The notes beneath the pieces were generated by a model. The model did not search any database. It was not told the DNA's origin and saw nothing but the letters and a program-made list of their open reading frames with translations. The position numbers and the translations under genes are program-made. A DNA stretch of 64,000 bases from JAHBXL01 sp964409775 (GTDB lineage: Bacteria; Planctomycetota; Phycisphaerae; Phycisphaerales; UBA1924). This document shows, piece by piece, positions 53,503 through 61,187 of the stretch. Where the stretch lies: NCBI GenBank assembly GCA_964409775.1, contig CAYPEI010000003.1:186001-250000 (forward strand). The letters are read 5' to 3'. How positions within the stretch are numbered: position 1 is the first letter of the stretch; each line of letters opens with the position of its first letter.

Positions 53503-54297
53503 GTGCCCGAGCAGTCCGTCAATCCCGGGTTTCGGCAGTCGGAGAGCGAGCCGATCGCGTCCGTCGTTGTGCCCACCTATCAGGAAGCAGCGGTTGTTGC
53601 GACACTCATTCGCCGGCTGGATGAGATCCGCGAGCGCAGGGGGTTGAATATCGAACTGATCATTGTCGATGACAACAGCCCCGATGGCACCGCCGCGGCG
53701 GCCCATGCACTTGAAGCCCCCTGGGTCCACGTTCTCGAGCGACGCGCCCCCCGGAGTCTGGCAGGGGCCGTTCTAGATGGATTCGAACGTGCGAAGGCGC
53801 CGATCCTCGTCGTGATGGATGCCGACCTCACGCATCCGCCCGAAGCCGTTCCCGATCTGATCGCGGCCGTGGCGGCCGGCGCTCCTATGGCGATCGGCTC
53901 CCGGTATGTCGAGGGCGGCACGACCGACGCAACCTGGCCGTGGTCGCGTCGGCTCGCGAGCAGGATCGCGACCCTGCTGGTGCGGCCACTGGTGCACACG
54001 TCCGATCCGCTCTCGGGTTTCTTCGCGATCCGGCGTTCGACGCTCGCCGCCGCGATGCCCATCCGAACCCAAGGCTTCAAGATCGGGCTCGAACTGCTCG
54101 TTCGCGCGAGCGTGCGTTCGCCGGTTGATGTCCCCATCACCTTTGTCGACCGGGCGGGTGGCGCGAGCAAGGCCTCCCTTCGCGAAGCAACGCGGTTTTT
54201 CGCGCAGGCAATCCGACTTTACATGCTCGCGATCAGCCGTTTCCTGGGACTGATGCCTGCGCAGGGTGGCCGGCCGAGACGCGAGGGGGAAGCGTGA
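53503..54297 (+). CDS. Polyprenol-phosphate mannose synthase-like GT2 glycosyltransferase
   Basis: 264 residues, GT-A fold. ASVVVPTYQEAAVVATLIRR, IIVDDNSPDGTAAAA, LVVMDADLTHPPEAVPDL with the DxD motif, and IGSRYVEGGTTDATWPWSRR as in dolichol-phosphate mannose synthase (Dpm1). SGFFAIRRSTLAA and GFKIGLELLVRA also fit. No membrane anchor beyond a weak C-terminal helix. Likely makes a polyprenyl-phosphate sugar, the donor for the coupled downstream GT-C enzyme. Its TGA overlaps the next GTG. Confidence 0.88.
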   Translation: MPEQSVNPGFRQSESEPIASVVVPTYQEAAVVATLIRRLDEIRERRGLNIELIIVDDNSPDGTAAAAHALEAPWVHVLERRAPRSLAGAVLDGFERAKAPILVVMDADLTHPPEAVPDLIAAVAAGAPMAIGSRYVEGGTTDATWPWSRRLASRIATLLVRPLVHTSDPLSGFFAIRRSTLAAAMPIRTQGFKIGLELLVRASVRSPVDVPITFVDRAGGASKASLREATRFFAQAIRLYMLAISRFLGLMPAQGGRPRREGEA

Positions 54298-56405
54298 ACA
54301 GCGACGCCCGACGTTCCGGACAGGTGACACCCGAGGTTCGCGGCCGGGCGTGGGTGTACTTGCTGGCCATTGTCTTGGCATGCGCAGCGGTGTTCGGCGG
54401 CGTTGCGGGAAACGGCATTCTGCAGTGGGATGATCGATATCACACGATCGAGAACCCATGGTTTGATCCAATCAACCAGGAGAGTTTTGCGAGGTTCTGG
54501 CGGGAGCAGTACGGCAATCTGTTTGTCCCGGTTGCCTACAACGTACTCGCGGCGGAGATCTGGCTGACCCAGCAGGCGACCGGTGAAGCCAGGATTCAGC
54601 ATCTCCACCCCGCGCTGCTGCAGTGCTTCAAGGTGCTCCTGCACGCGGCTTCGTCGGTCATGGTGTTTGTGCTGATACGCAGGCTGGTCACCAGCGATTG
54701 GGCGGCGTTCGCCGCGGCACTGTTCTTTGCACTCCATCCGTTTCAAGCCGAGTCGGTCGCGTGGATCTCCGAGACACGGGGCCTGCTGGGATCGGCGTTC
54801 GGACTGGCGAGCATACTTGCCCTCGGCCGAGCCTGCGGGACAGGCTCGGCGCCCAATCGTTCGCCGCCGATCGCCCTCCCGCGCGGGACCGTGAGCCTAT
54901 TGGAGGACTTCGCCACCCGCGCGTCGTGGTGGTTCATCGCGGCCCTCCTGTTCGCCGCGGCCTTGCTCTCCAAGCCCGCCACTGTGACAATTCCATGCAT
55001 CGCTGCGGCATGGCTTTGGGCGGCCGGCACGCCGCCGAAGCGAGTCTTGCTGGCGATCGCGCCCTTGCTTGTGCTCGCTGGAGCGGATGTGGTGATCACC
55101 CGCTCCGTGCAGTCTGCGGCGATCATCCCGGACGCACCGGCGTGGTGGATGCGCCCGATCATCGCGTCTGATGCGGTTTGCTTCTATGTCGGCAGGCTGC
55201 TTTGGCCCGTCGGACTTGCTCCGGACTATGGACGGACGCCAACCCATGTGCTGGCGGAGTGGGGATCCTGGTGGGGCTGGCTCGCCCTGGTGCTCGCCGG
55301 GACGGGGAGTGCCGGCTATTTCTGGCTCGCGCGTCGATCCCGGGTGAGCATGGCCGCGGGCGCGATCTTTGTGCTCGCACTGCTCCCCGTGATGGGGCTG
55401 TCCACCTTCCATCATCAGGTCATTTCCACGGTGGCCGATCGGTACGCGTACCTCGCTCTTGCCGGTGCCGCGTTGGGCGTGGCCGTGCTGCTTTCGCGTT
55501 GCAACGGCCGCGCAGTTTGGATGACGGCATGGGCGTCGTTGCTCGCACTCGGAGTGATGTCCTTCCGCCAGGTCCGGCATTGGCACAGCGATGAGACATT
55601 GTGGCTCCACACGCTCGAGGTGAACCCTCGCAGCCCCGTCGCGCACAACAACCTTGCCCGGGAGTACCAGCGGCAGGGCCGCCTTGGCGAAGCCGAGCCG
55701 CATCTCGCCCGCGCGGCGGAACTGGATCCGACCTCCCCGGGCATCCTCGTGAATCTCTCCGAACTGCGTGCCGCGCAATCTCGTTTGTCCGAGGCCGAGT
55801 TGCTCGGCCGTCGCGCGGTCGAACTTGCGCCTCGCGAGACTCGTTCGCTCATCAATCTCGCGATCATCCTCGCGCAGACGTCGAGAGAGTCGGAAGCCGC
55901 GGCATTGTTCCGCAGAGCCCTTGATGTCGATCCCCATCAGCCCGAGGCAATCGTCAATCTCGCCGTGCTGGACATGCGGGCGGGCCGGCTCGATGCCGCG
56001 GCGACGTCGCTCGAGCAAGTGCTCGCCGCGCAGCCGACTCACCCGCAAGCGCTCTACAACCTCGGGCTCGTCCGTGCCGAGCAGGGACGCTTGAAAGAGG
56101 CCGCGGATGTGTGGGGGCGTGCGATTGGTGCGGGCATCCGCTCGCTCGACGTGTATCTCCGCCGGGCGGACGCACTTGCCCGGGCTCAGATTCAAGAGGA
56201 AGCGGAGTTCGCGTACCAGGAAGCCATCGGCGCTCACCCGCACGCCTTTGAGCCGTGGAACAACCTCGGCCTGCTGTACATCCGGCTGGGACGCGTCAGT
56301 GACGCCGTCACGATGTTCGAGCGTGCGGCCGCGGCCTCGCCGAACGCGCCCGAGCCTCGCGAGAACCTCGCCTCGGCGCGTCGGTTGCTGGAGCAGCAGC
56401 GGTGA
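54294..56405 (+). CDS. TMTC-like GT-C glycosyltransferase with C-terminal TPR repeats
   Basis: 703 residues. About ten membrane helices in the first 430 residues. The first loop has GNGILQWDDRYHTIENPWFD with the W-D-D pattern and FALHPFQAESVAWISETRG of the TMTC/DUF1736 O-mannosyltransferase type. From about 440 onward, seven or so TPRs follow (PVAHNNLAREYQRQGRLGEA, LYNLGLVRAEQGRLKEAADV, AFEPWNNLGLLYIRLGRVSD). GTG 54294 overlaps the GT2 stop by four bases, so the donor synthase and the transferase are translationally coupled. Protein O-mannosylation is inferred. Confidence 0.82.
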   Translation: MNSDARRSGQVTPEVRGRAWVYLLAIVLACAAVFGGVAGNGILQWDDRYHTIENPWFDPINQESFARFWREQYGNLFVPVAYNVLAAEIWLTQQATGEARIQHLHPALLQCFKVLLHAASSVMVFVLIRRLVTSDWAAFAAALFFALHPFQAESVAWISETRGLLGSAFGLASILALGRACGTGSAPNRSPPIALPRGTVSLLEDFATRASWWFIAALLFAAALLSKPATVTIPCIAAAWLWAAGTPPKRVLLAIAPLLVLAGADVVITRSVQSAAIIPDAPAWWMRPIIASDAVCFYVGRLLWPVGLAPDYGRTPTHVLAEWGSWWGWLALVLAGTGSAGYFWLARRSRVSMAAGAIFVLALLPVMGLSTFHHQVISTVADRYAYLALAGAALGVAVLLSRCNGRAVWMTAWASLLALGVMSFRQVRHWHSDETLWLHTLEVNPRSPVAHNNLAREYQRQGRLGEAEPHLARAAELDPTSPGILVNLSELRAAQSRLSEAELLGRRAVELAPRETRSLINLAIILAQTSRESEAAALFRRALDVDPHQPEAIVNLAVLDMRAGRLDAAATSLEQVLAAQPTHPQALYNLGLVRAEQGRLKEAADVWGRAIGAGIRSLDVYLRRADALARAQIQEEAEFAYQEAIGAHPHAFEPWNNLGLLYIRLGRVSDAVTMFERAAAASPNAPEPRENLASARRLLEQQR

Positions 56406-57593
56406 CTATGAATGCGGCATGTCGGGTCGGCGCCTGCGCCTCAGTGCTGCCGCGCCACCGATGCCCACGAGCACGAGCGAGCCGGGTGCGGGCACGTTGC
56501 CGGCAAGCAGGATCGCGCTGCGGCCGTCGGCCAATGTCGCGCCGTACGCAAACTCGTTGGCCTGGTTCAAACCGTCCGGATTGAAACTCAGTCCTGTGAC
56601 CGTCGATCCGAGCAGTTCATCGCCGATGGCAACCAGCGTACGAACCGGCCCACCCCACAGATCGCCATACTCGATTCGTCCGACGGCTCCGCTTGCGGCG
56701 TCGAGACGTGCAAAGACGACGGAGCCGGCATCGTTTGCCGCGGGTTCCGAGTAGGCCTCGGGCGTGAGGAAGTTCTCTCCGACGATCGTGATGATGGACC
56801 CGCCCGGCATCGCCGCGAAGACACCGGTGAGCCCGGAACTGCCTTCCGATCCTGAGAACACCACCCGCTCGCCGCACAGGGCCGGTCCCTGAACACTGCT
56901 GAACCGATCGCGCCCGACGATGGTGATGATGTCGCCGCCGCTTCCGACCGAGAGCACGCCCGATGAGACGACACCATTGACCGGGAATGCGTCAAAGAAG
57001 GTGTATGTCCTTCCCCCGGCCGCACGCGTCCGGCCAAACGACCTCGCGTCGAAGTCGGAGCCAACGATGGTGATCGTGTTTCCCCCGGGCTGGAGGGCGA
57101 GCAACGATGCGTGGCCGATAGAGTCGCGAATGTCCCCGTAGATCGTTCCGTTGAATCCCATGCTCGCTCGTGCGAACGAGCCAAAGTTCTCCCCTCGGAT
57201 CGTCAGCAGGATTCCGCCGGGCTGGCGGCTGAAGATTGCGGGTGTCCCGTCGTTATCCAGGTCCGTAAATGCCAGCGCACCGGATCGATTCATGCTCGGC
57301 GGCGACATCAACGGGCTGCCGAAACTCGTGCCGCGAATGGTGAGGATCGCGCCGCCCGATGCCGGCGGGCTGGAAGGAGTCAGGCCGAACATCCCGGTGC
57401 CGCCCGGGCCGGCAGCGCGGAACGTGAGCAAATCGCCGTCCGACAGCGCGACCGACAGGTCCAGGGACCCTTGGGCGACGTACATCGGGTTCGAATGCAC
57501 CCGGCCGAGGTCAGCGAGTGCCTGTGAACTCCACCCGAAGACCAGCGCCAAGGCCAGAACAACCGCGCAACGCAACAGGCGTTTGTGGAGCAT
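56406..57593 (-). CDS. Secreted PEP-CTERM protein with repeated GGxIxTIxGxxF motif
   Basis: 395 residues. Signal peptide CAVVLALALVFGWSSQALA. The body has six or so repeats around a GG-x-I-[LIT]-T-I-x-G-x-x-F motif: GGAILTIRGTSFGSP, GGILLTIRGENFGSF, GGNTITIVGSDFDAR, GGDIITIVGRDRFSS and GGSIITIVGENFLTP, a likely beta-propeller. The protein ends VPAPGSLVLVGIGGAAALRRRRR, a PEP-CTERM anchor. GAGGAGAG precedes the ATG at 57593. Second exosortase-type substrate in the window. Confidence 0.82.
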   Translation of the reverse strand: MLHKRLLRCAVVLALALVFGWSSQALADLGRVHSNPMYVAQGSLDLSVALSDGDLLTFRAAGPGGTGMFGLTPSSPPASGGAILTIRGTSFGSPLMSPPSMNRSGALAFTDLDNDGTPAIFSRQPGGILLTIRGENFGSFARASMGFNGTIYGDIRDSIGHASLLALQPGGNTITIVGSDFDARSFGRTRAAGGRTYTFFDAFPVNGVVSSGVLSVGSGGDIITIVGRDRFSSVQGPALCGERVVFSGSEGSSGLTGVFAAMPGGSIITIVGENFLTPEAYSEPAANDAGSVVFARLDAASGAVGRIEYGDLWGGPVRTLVAIGDELLGSTVTGLSFNPDGLNQANEFAYGATLADGRSAILLAGNVPAPGSLVLVGIGGAAALRRRRRPDMPHS

Positions 57594-57962
57594 CAGACTC
57601 TCCTCTGCCCGGAACGGGCGTCGCGGCGGTCGCCTCCGAGCCGCCCGGGCCTCTCTCGATGAGATCCTAACACATATCTCACTGATTGCAACGCGAACCC
57701 CGGATTTGGCAGAGGTGCGCTGGGCTGTCGAACTTCGCCGGCCAGACCCGCGTGGCCACAGCCATCGACGGGCCCCAGCGGTCCGGCTCAGCCTGCGAGA
57801 ATCCATCCTCGTCACGGATTATCTCGCCTTCCGAACCAGCCGCTGCCGTCGATCGTCAAGAGCCCATGCCGCGCGATGTTCGCAGCGTCTTGGGAGGTGG
57901 AGGCTTCCGGCGTGTATGCCGCGGCCATCTGCCGATGATGGGTACCGACACGCTTGAGATAC
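57594..57962 (+). other. 369-bp divergent intergenic region
   Basis: No gene is supported. The part at 57660-57700 is unusually AT-rich. On the minus strand TTGCAA (57691-57686), a 16-base spacer and TAGGAT (57669-57664) could be the PEP-CTERM gene promoter. The stretch GAGAT-N10-ATCTC (57661-57680) is an operator-like inverted repeat over that -10 region. Nothing convincing drives the plus-strand gene. Confidence 0.35.
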
Positions 57963-58598
57963 ATGGACGTTCGGACCAATCAAATCCCGTACACTGCTCC
58001 GGCTGCCGGTGCCGAAACCGCTTCTCCGACGGGGCGCGTATTTCAACGTCTGGACACGACTGCGAAGGCTCCGTACCCGCGCTCGTGGTATGTGCGGAAA
58101 CTGGCTTGGTTTCTCGTCTGGCATCTGCTCTACCGGCCGACCCCACGGGCTGTGCGCAAGTTCCGCGTGCTCTTGCTGAAGGTGTTTGGCGCGGACGTGC
58201 CGTACAGCGTGAACCTCCTGCCTTCGTCCCGGATCTGGCACCCGTGGCTGTTCAGGGCAGGCGAGCACGCCTGCCTTGCTGACGGCGTTCTGATCTACAA
58301 CCTCGGTCCGGTCTCGATCGGGGCGCACACCGTGCTGTCCCAGGACGCCTATGTCTGCGCCGGCACGCACGACTACACGCGGCCGAATCTGCCGCTCCTG
58401 CGTCCTCCCATCACGATCGGTGCCGGTGTGTGGGTGTGTGCGAAGGCGTTTATCGGCCCGGGCGTGACCGTGGGGGATAACGCCATCGTGGGCGCATGCG
58501 CCGTGGTCACCCGAGACGTCCCGCCCGACATGGTCGTTCAGGGCAACCCGGCGGTGGTGGTGAAGCCGCGAAAGATGGCCGATGGAGTCGCCACATGA
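57963..58598 (+). CDS. Left-handed beta-helix acyltransferase (WcaF-like)
   Basis: 211 residues. Hexapeptide repeats in the second half: VSIGAHTVLSQDAYVCAGTH (with the catalytic-type His), ITIGAGVWVCAKAFIGPGVT, VGDNAIVGACAVVTRDVPPD and the closing VVQGNPAVVVKPR. The N-terminal LVWHLLYRPTPRAVRKFRVL is typical of the WcaF/colanic-acid acetyltransferase branch. Likely O-acetylates a sugar of an exopolysaccharide. ATG 57963 follows no clear Shine-Dalgarno. The stop overlaps the methyltransferase start (ATGA). Confidence 0.85.
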   Translation: MDVRTNQIPYTAPAAGAETASPTGRVFQRLDTTAKAPYPRSWYVRKLAWFLVWHLLYRPTPRAVRKFRVLLLKVFGADVPYSVNLLPSSRIWHPWLFRAGEHACLADGVLIYNLGPVSIGAHTVLSQDAYVCAGTHDYTRPNLPLLRPPITIGAGVWVCAKAFIGPGVTVGDNAIVGACAVVTRDVPPDMVVQGNPAVVVKPRKMADGVAT

Positions 58599-59395
58599 TG
58601 CGGCCGGGGTATCTGACCACCGAGGACTCTCGAAGCGTTGCGGAACTCCGGCAGCGACTTGATGCGTTTTACGCCGCGACGACCGAGTACAGCGACTTTC
58701 AGGTTGAGTCCAACTCCAAGCCGGAGATCTGGACACCGATCGTCGGGTTCATCGAGCAGCGCCTGGCCGAGCAGAAGTCATGCCGCGTCCTGGAGTTTGG
58801 CGCCGGCCGCACAGGCTTTGGCCGCTTCTTGGGACGGTTGCGCGATCGCGTGAAGTTCGAAGTGCAGGACGTAACGCCCCAGAATCGCGAGTACCTTGCC
58901 GGAGAGGCCGACGCTGTGCACATCGGAGATGTCGCTGCGACGACCGGGCCATATGACGTGATCTTCTCCACGTTTGTCTGGGAGCACATCAGCAACCCGC
59001 GTCTCACCCTCGACCTGCTCCTTCGGCGGCTCGCGCCCGGTGGCGCGCTCTTCATCGCATGCCCTCGCTACGACATGCCCGGGTACATTCCCCCCTCCGC
59101 GCGTCACTACCGGGTCGGAGCGAGGTTGAGACTGGTGCTCTGGCAGACGGCACGATGGCTGGGATTGTCGAGCAACCAAGACCGGTTTCTGATTCACACC
59201 GACCCGGCCCTCTTTCATCTCCCGTGGTTCCGGGATTCGGACGCAGTTCACTGGGTTTCTCTGCGGGACTTCGCCGCGGTCCCGAGCGGGTTTGGCTTCA
59301 AACGATTGCTGATTCCCGCGCCCGGGATTCGGGGTTGTGTGTGGAGTAGGTTCCTCGTCGCCTTCATCCAGATCACGCGCAAGGAACGGCCATGA
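58595..59395 (+). CDS. Class I SAM-dependent methyltransferase
   Basis: 266 residues. SAM-binding motif I CRVLEFGAGRTGFGRFLG near residue 65, then VQDVTPQNREYLAG, YDVIFSTFVWEHISNPRLTL and RLAPGGALFIACPRYDMPGY of Rossmann-type methyltransferases. No membrane segment. Within the glycan cluster it probably methylates a sugar or glycan precursor, but other substrates are possible. Both ends overlap neighbours by four bases. Confidence 0.85.
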   Translation: MMRPGYLTTEDSRSVAELRQRLDAFYAATTEYSDFQVESNSKPEIWTPIVGFIEQRLAEQKSCRVLEFGAGRTGFGRFLGRLRDRVKFEVQDVTPQNREYLAGEADAVHIGDVAATTGPYDVIFSTFVWEHISNPRLTLDLLLRRLAPGGALFIACPRYDMPGYIPPSARHYRVGARLRLVLWQTARWLGLSSNQDRFLIHTDPALFHLPWFRDSDAVHWVSLRDFAAVPSGFGFKRLLIPAPGIRGCVWSRFLVAFIQITRKERP

Positions 59396-60576
59396 AACCA
59401 TTGACGATCACCATCGTCACGGGTCCCTGGTTCCCCACTCCCCCCGGTCCGGCGGGTGCGGTCGAGCGCGTCTGGGGCGATCTGGCCCGCTACTTTGCGA
59501 GAGTGGGGCACTCCGTCACGGTGCTTTCGCGCGCCTTTGAAGGTCTGCCGGCGGACGAAACCCATGACGGCGTGAGGACGATCAGGCTCACACGGTGGAA
59601 GCAGGGGAGTAACGTCCGGATCGACCTGATCAAGGACCTGTTCTTCTCGACACGTATGTTCCTCAAATGTCCGCGCGCGGACATCGTCGTGACCAATGCC
59701 TTCTGGCTGCCCGGGATGCTGTCGATCTTCAAACGGAGCGCGGGACGCATCTCCATGAATGTGCAGCGGGTGCCCAAGGGGCAGATGTGGCTCTACAGCC
59801 GGGTCGATCGGCTCAGCGCGGTGTCGTGTGCCATCGCCGACGCCATCATCGCCGAACGTCCCTCCATGGCCTCCCAGGTGCGTGTCATTCCCAATCCGAT
59901 CGACCTGGGCTACTTCCGTCCGCCGGCCGCTCGCGATCTTGATGGATCAGGCGGAAGCGGCCGCACCATCACGTTTACCGGTCGCATCCATCCCGAAAAA
60001 GGCATCCACGTGCTTGTCGAGGCATTTGGCACGCTGCGGAAGGAGTTCCGCGATCTTCGGCTGAGGCTCATCGGCCCATCAGCAGTCGATCGGGGCGGGG
60101 GCGGCGATGCCTACGTCGCGCGGCTGCGGTCGTTAGCGGGCGATGCGCCCGTCGAGATCTCACCGCCGATTTATGACCGGGCGCAACTCGCCGCGGCGCT
60201 GCAGCAGGCATCATTCTACTGCTACCCCACGCTCGCCGAAAAGGGCGAGGCACAGCCCGTCGCGCCGATGGAGGCGATGGCGACCGGTCTCGTGCCCGTG
60301 GTGTCAGACATCCCGCAGTTCCGCGACTACCTCACCCCGGGTGTGAATGGCGAAGTGTTCGATCACAGGACCGGCGATCTCGCCGCGAACCTCACAGCCT
60401 CGCTCCGGCGAGTCATCGCGGACCCCGCGCGCACGCGCTCGATGGGCGAAGCGGCGGCGGTGTCCGCGCAGCGGTTCGGATATGAGCAGGTGGCAGGCCA
60501 GTATCTTGCCGACTTCTACTCACTGCTCGGCGAGCCATCCTCGAACGCCGCGCCCGCGGCGGGAGCGGCGGCATGA
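59392..60576 (+). CDS. Glycosyltransferase family 4
   Basis: 394 residues, GT-B fold. N-terminal VTGPWFPTPPGPAGAVERVW with the PGP and G-A/E turn, then VTNAFWLPGMLS, VIPNPIDLGYF, GRIHPEKGIHVLVEAFG, and the C-terminal GEAQPVAPMEAMATGLVPVV with the E-x7-E-type nucleotide-sugar site. Retaining transferase; donor and acceptor unknown. ATG 59392 overlaps the methyltransferase stop and its own stop overlaps the next start. Confidence 0.88.
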   Translation: MKPLTITIVTGPWFPTPPGPAGAVERVWGDLARYFARVGHSVTVLSRAFEGLPADETHDGVRTIRLTRWKQGSNVRIDLIKDLFFSTRMFLKCPRADIVVTNAFWLPGMLSIFKRSAGRISMNVQRVPKGQMWLYSRVDRLSAVSCAIADAIIAERPSMASQVRVIPNPIDLGYFRPPAARDLDGSGGSGRTITFTGRIHPEKGIHVLVEAFGTLRKEFRDLRLRLIGPSAVDRGGGGDAYVARLRSLAGDAPVEISPPIYDRAQLAAALQQASFYCYPTLAEKGEAQPVAPMEAMATGLVPVVSDIPQFRDYLTPGVNGEVFDHRTGDLAANLTASLRRVIADPARTRSMGEAAAVSAQRFGYEQVAGQYLADFYSLLGEPSSNAAPAAGAAA

Positions 60577-61157
60577 GCGGGGCAGGGTCACGACTCCGCC
60601 TCAAGAACCCGTCGCAAGACGGGCGGTATGTCTCACCCTGGTCGCTGCGCGAGCGGCTGGGCATGGCCGCGTGGATGGTGGTGAGCGCTCTGCTGTTCCG
60701 TACGACTCCGAAGCAGTTGAACCCCTGGCGGCTGATGCTGCTGCGGGTGTTTGGCGCGAAGATCAGCGGGCTGCCGTTCGTAGCGTCGAGTTGCATCATC
60801 AAGATCCCGTGGCAACTCACGCTCGAGGATCGCTGTGCGCTCGGGCCGAAGTCCGAGGTGTACAACCTCGGGCACGTCACATTGAAAGCCAGGTGCGTAG
60901 TCAGCCAGTATGCGTACATCTGCGGGGGGACGCACGATCTGTCCGACCCAATGCTCCCGCTGCTGGTGGGGGACATCGTGATCGGGGAGGAGGCGTTCAT
61001 CGGCGCCAAGGCGATGATCCTGCCGGGCGTGGTGGTCGGCGATGGCGCGGTGCTCGGGGCGGGGGCGGTCGCAGCGAAGGATCTTGAACCGTGGTCGATC
61101 TACGCCGGCAATCCGGCCAGGTTGATCCGCAAGCGCGAGATGCAGAAGCCCGCTTAG
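60573..61157 (+). CDS. Left-handed beta-helix acyltransferase (WcaF-like), second copy
   Basis: 194 residues. Repeats: LEDRCALGPKSEVYNLGHVT, CVVSQYAYICGGTHDLSDPM with the active-site His, VIGEEAFIGAKAMILPGVVV, VGDGAVLGAGAVAAKDLEPW and the end IYAGNPARLIRKR. It shares layout and the R/K-rich N-terminus (RTTPKQLNPWRLMLLRVFGA) with the acyltransferase that opens the cluster, so the two probably acetylate different positions of the same glycan. The ATG overlaps the GT4 stop. Confidence 0.85.
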   Translation: MSGAGSRLRLKNPSQDGRYVSPWSLRERLGMAAWMVVSALLFRTTPKQLNPWRLMLLRVFGAKISGLPFVASSCIIKIPWQLTLEDRCALGPKSEVYNLGHVTLKARCVVSQYAYICGGTHDLSDPMLPLLVGDIVIGEEAFIGAKAMILPGVVVGDGAVLGAGAVAAKDLEPWSIYAGNPARLIRKREMQKPA

Positions 61158-61187
61158 GCCTCATTCCGCGAACAACGCTGCATCCAC

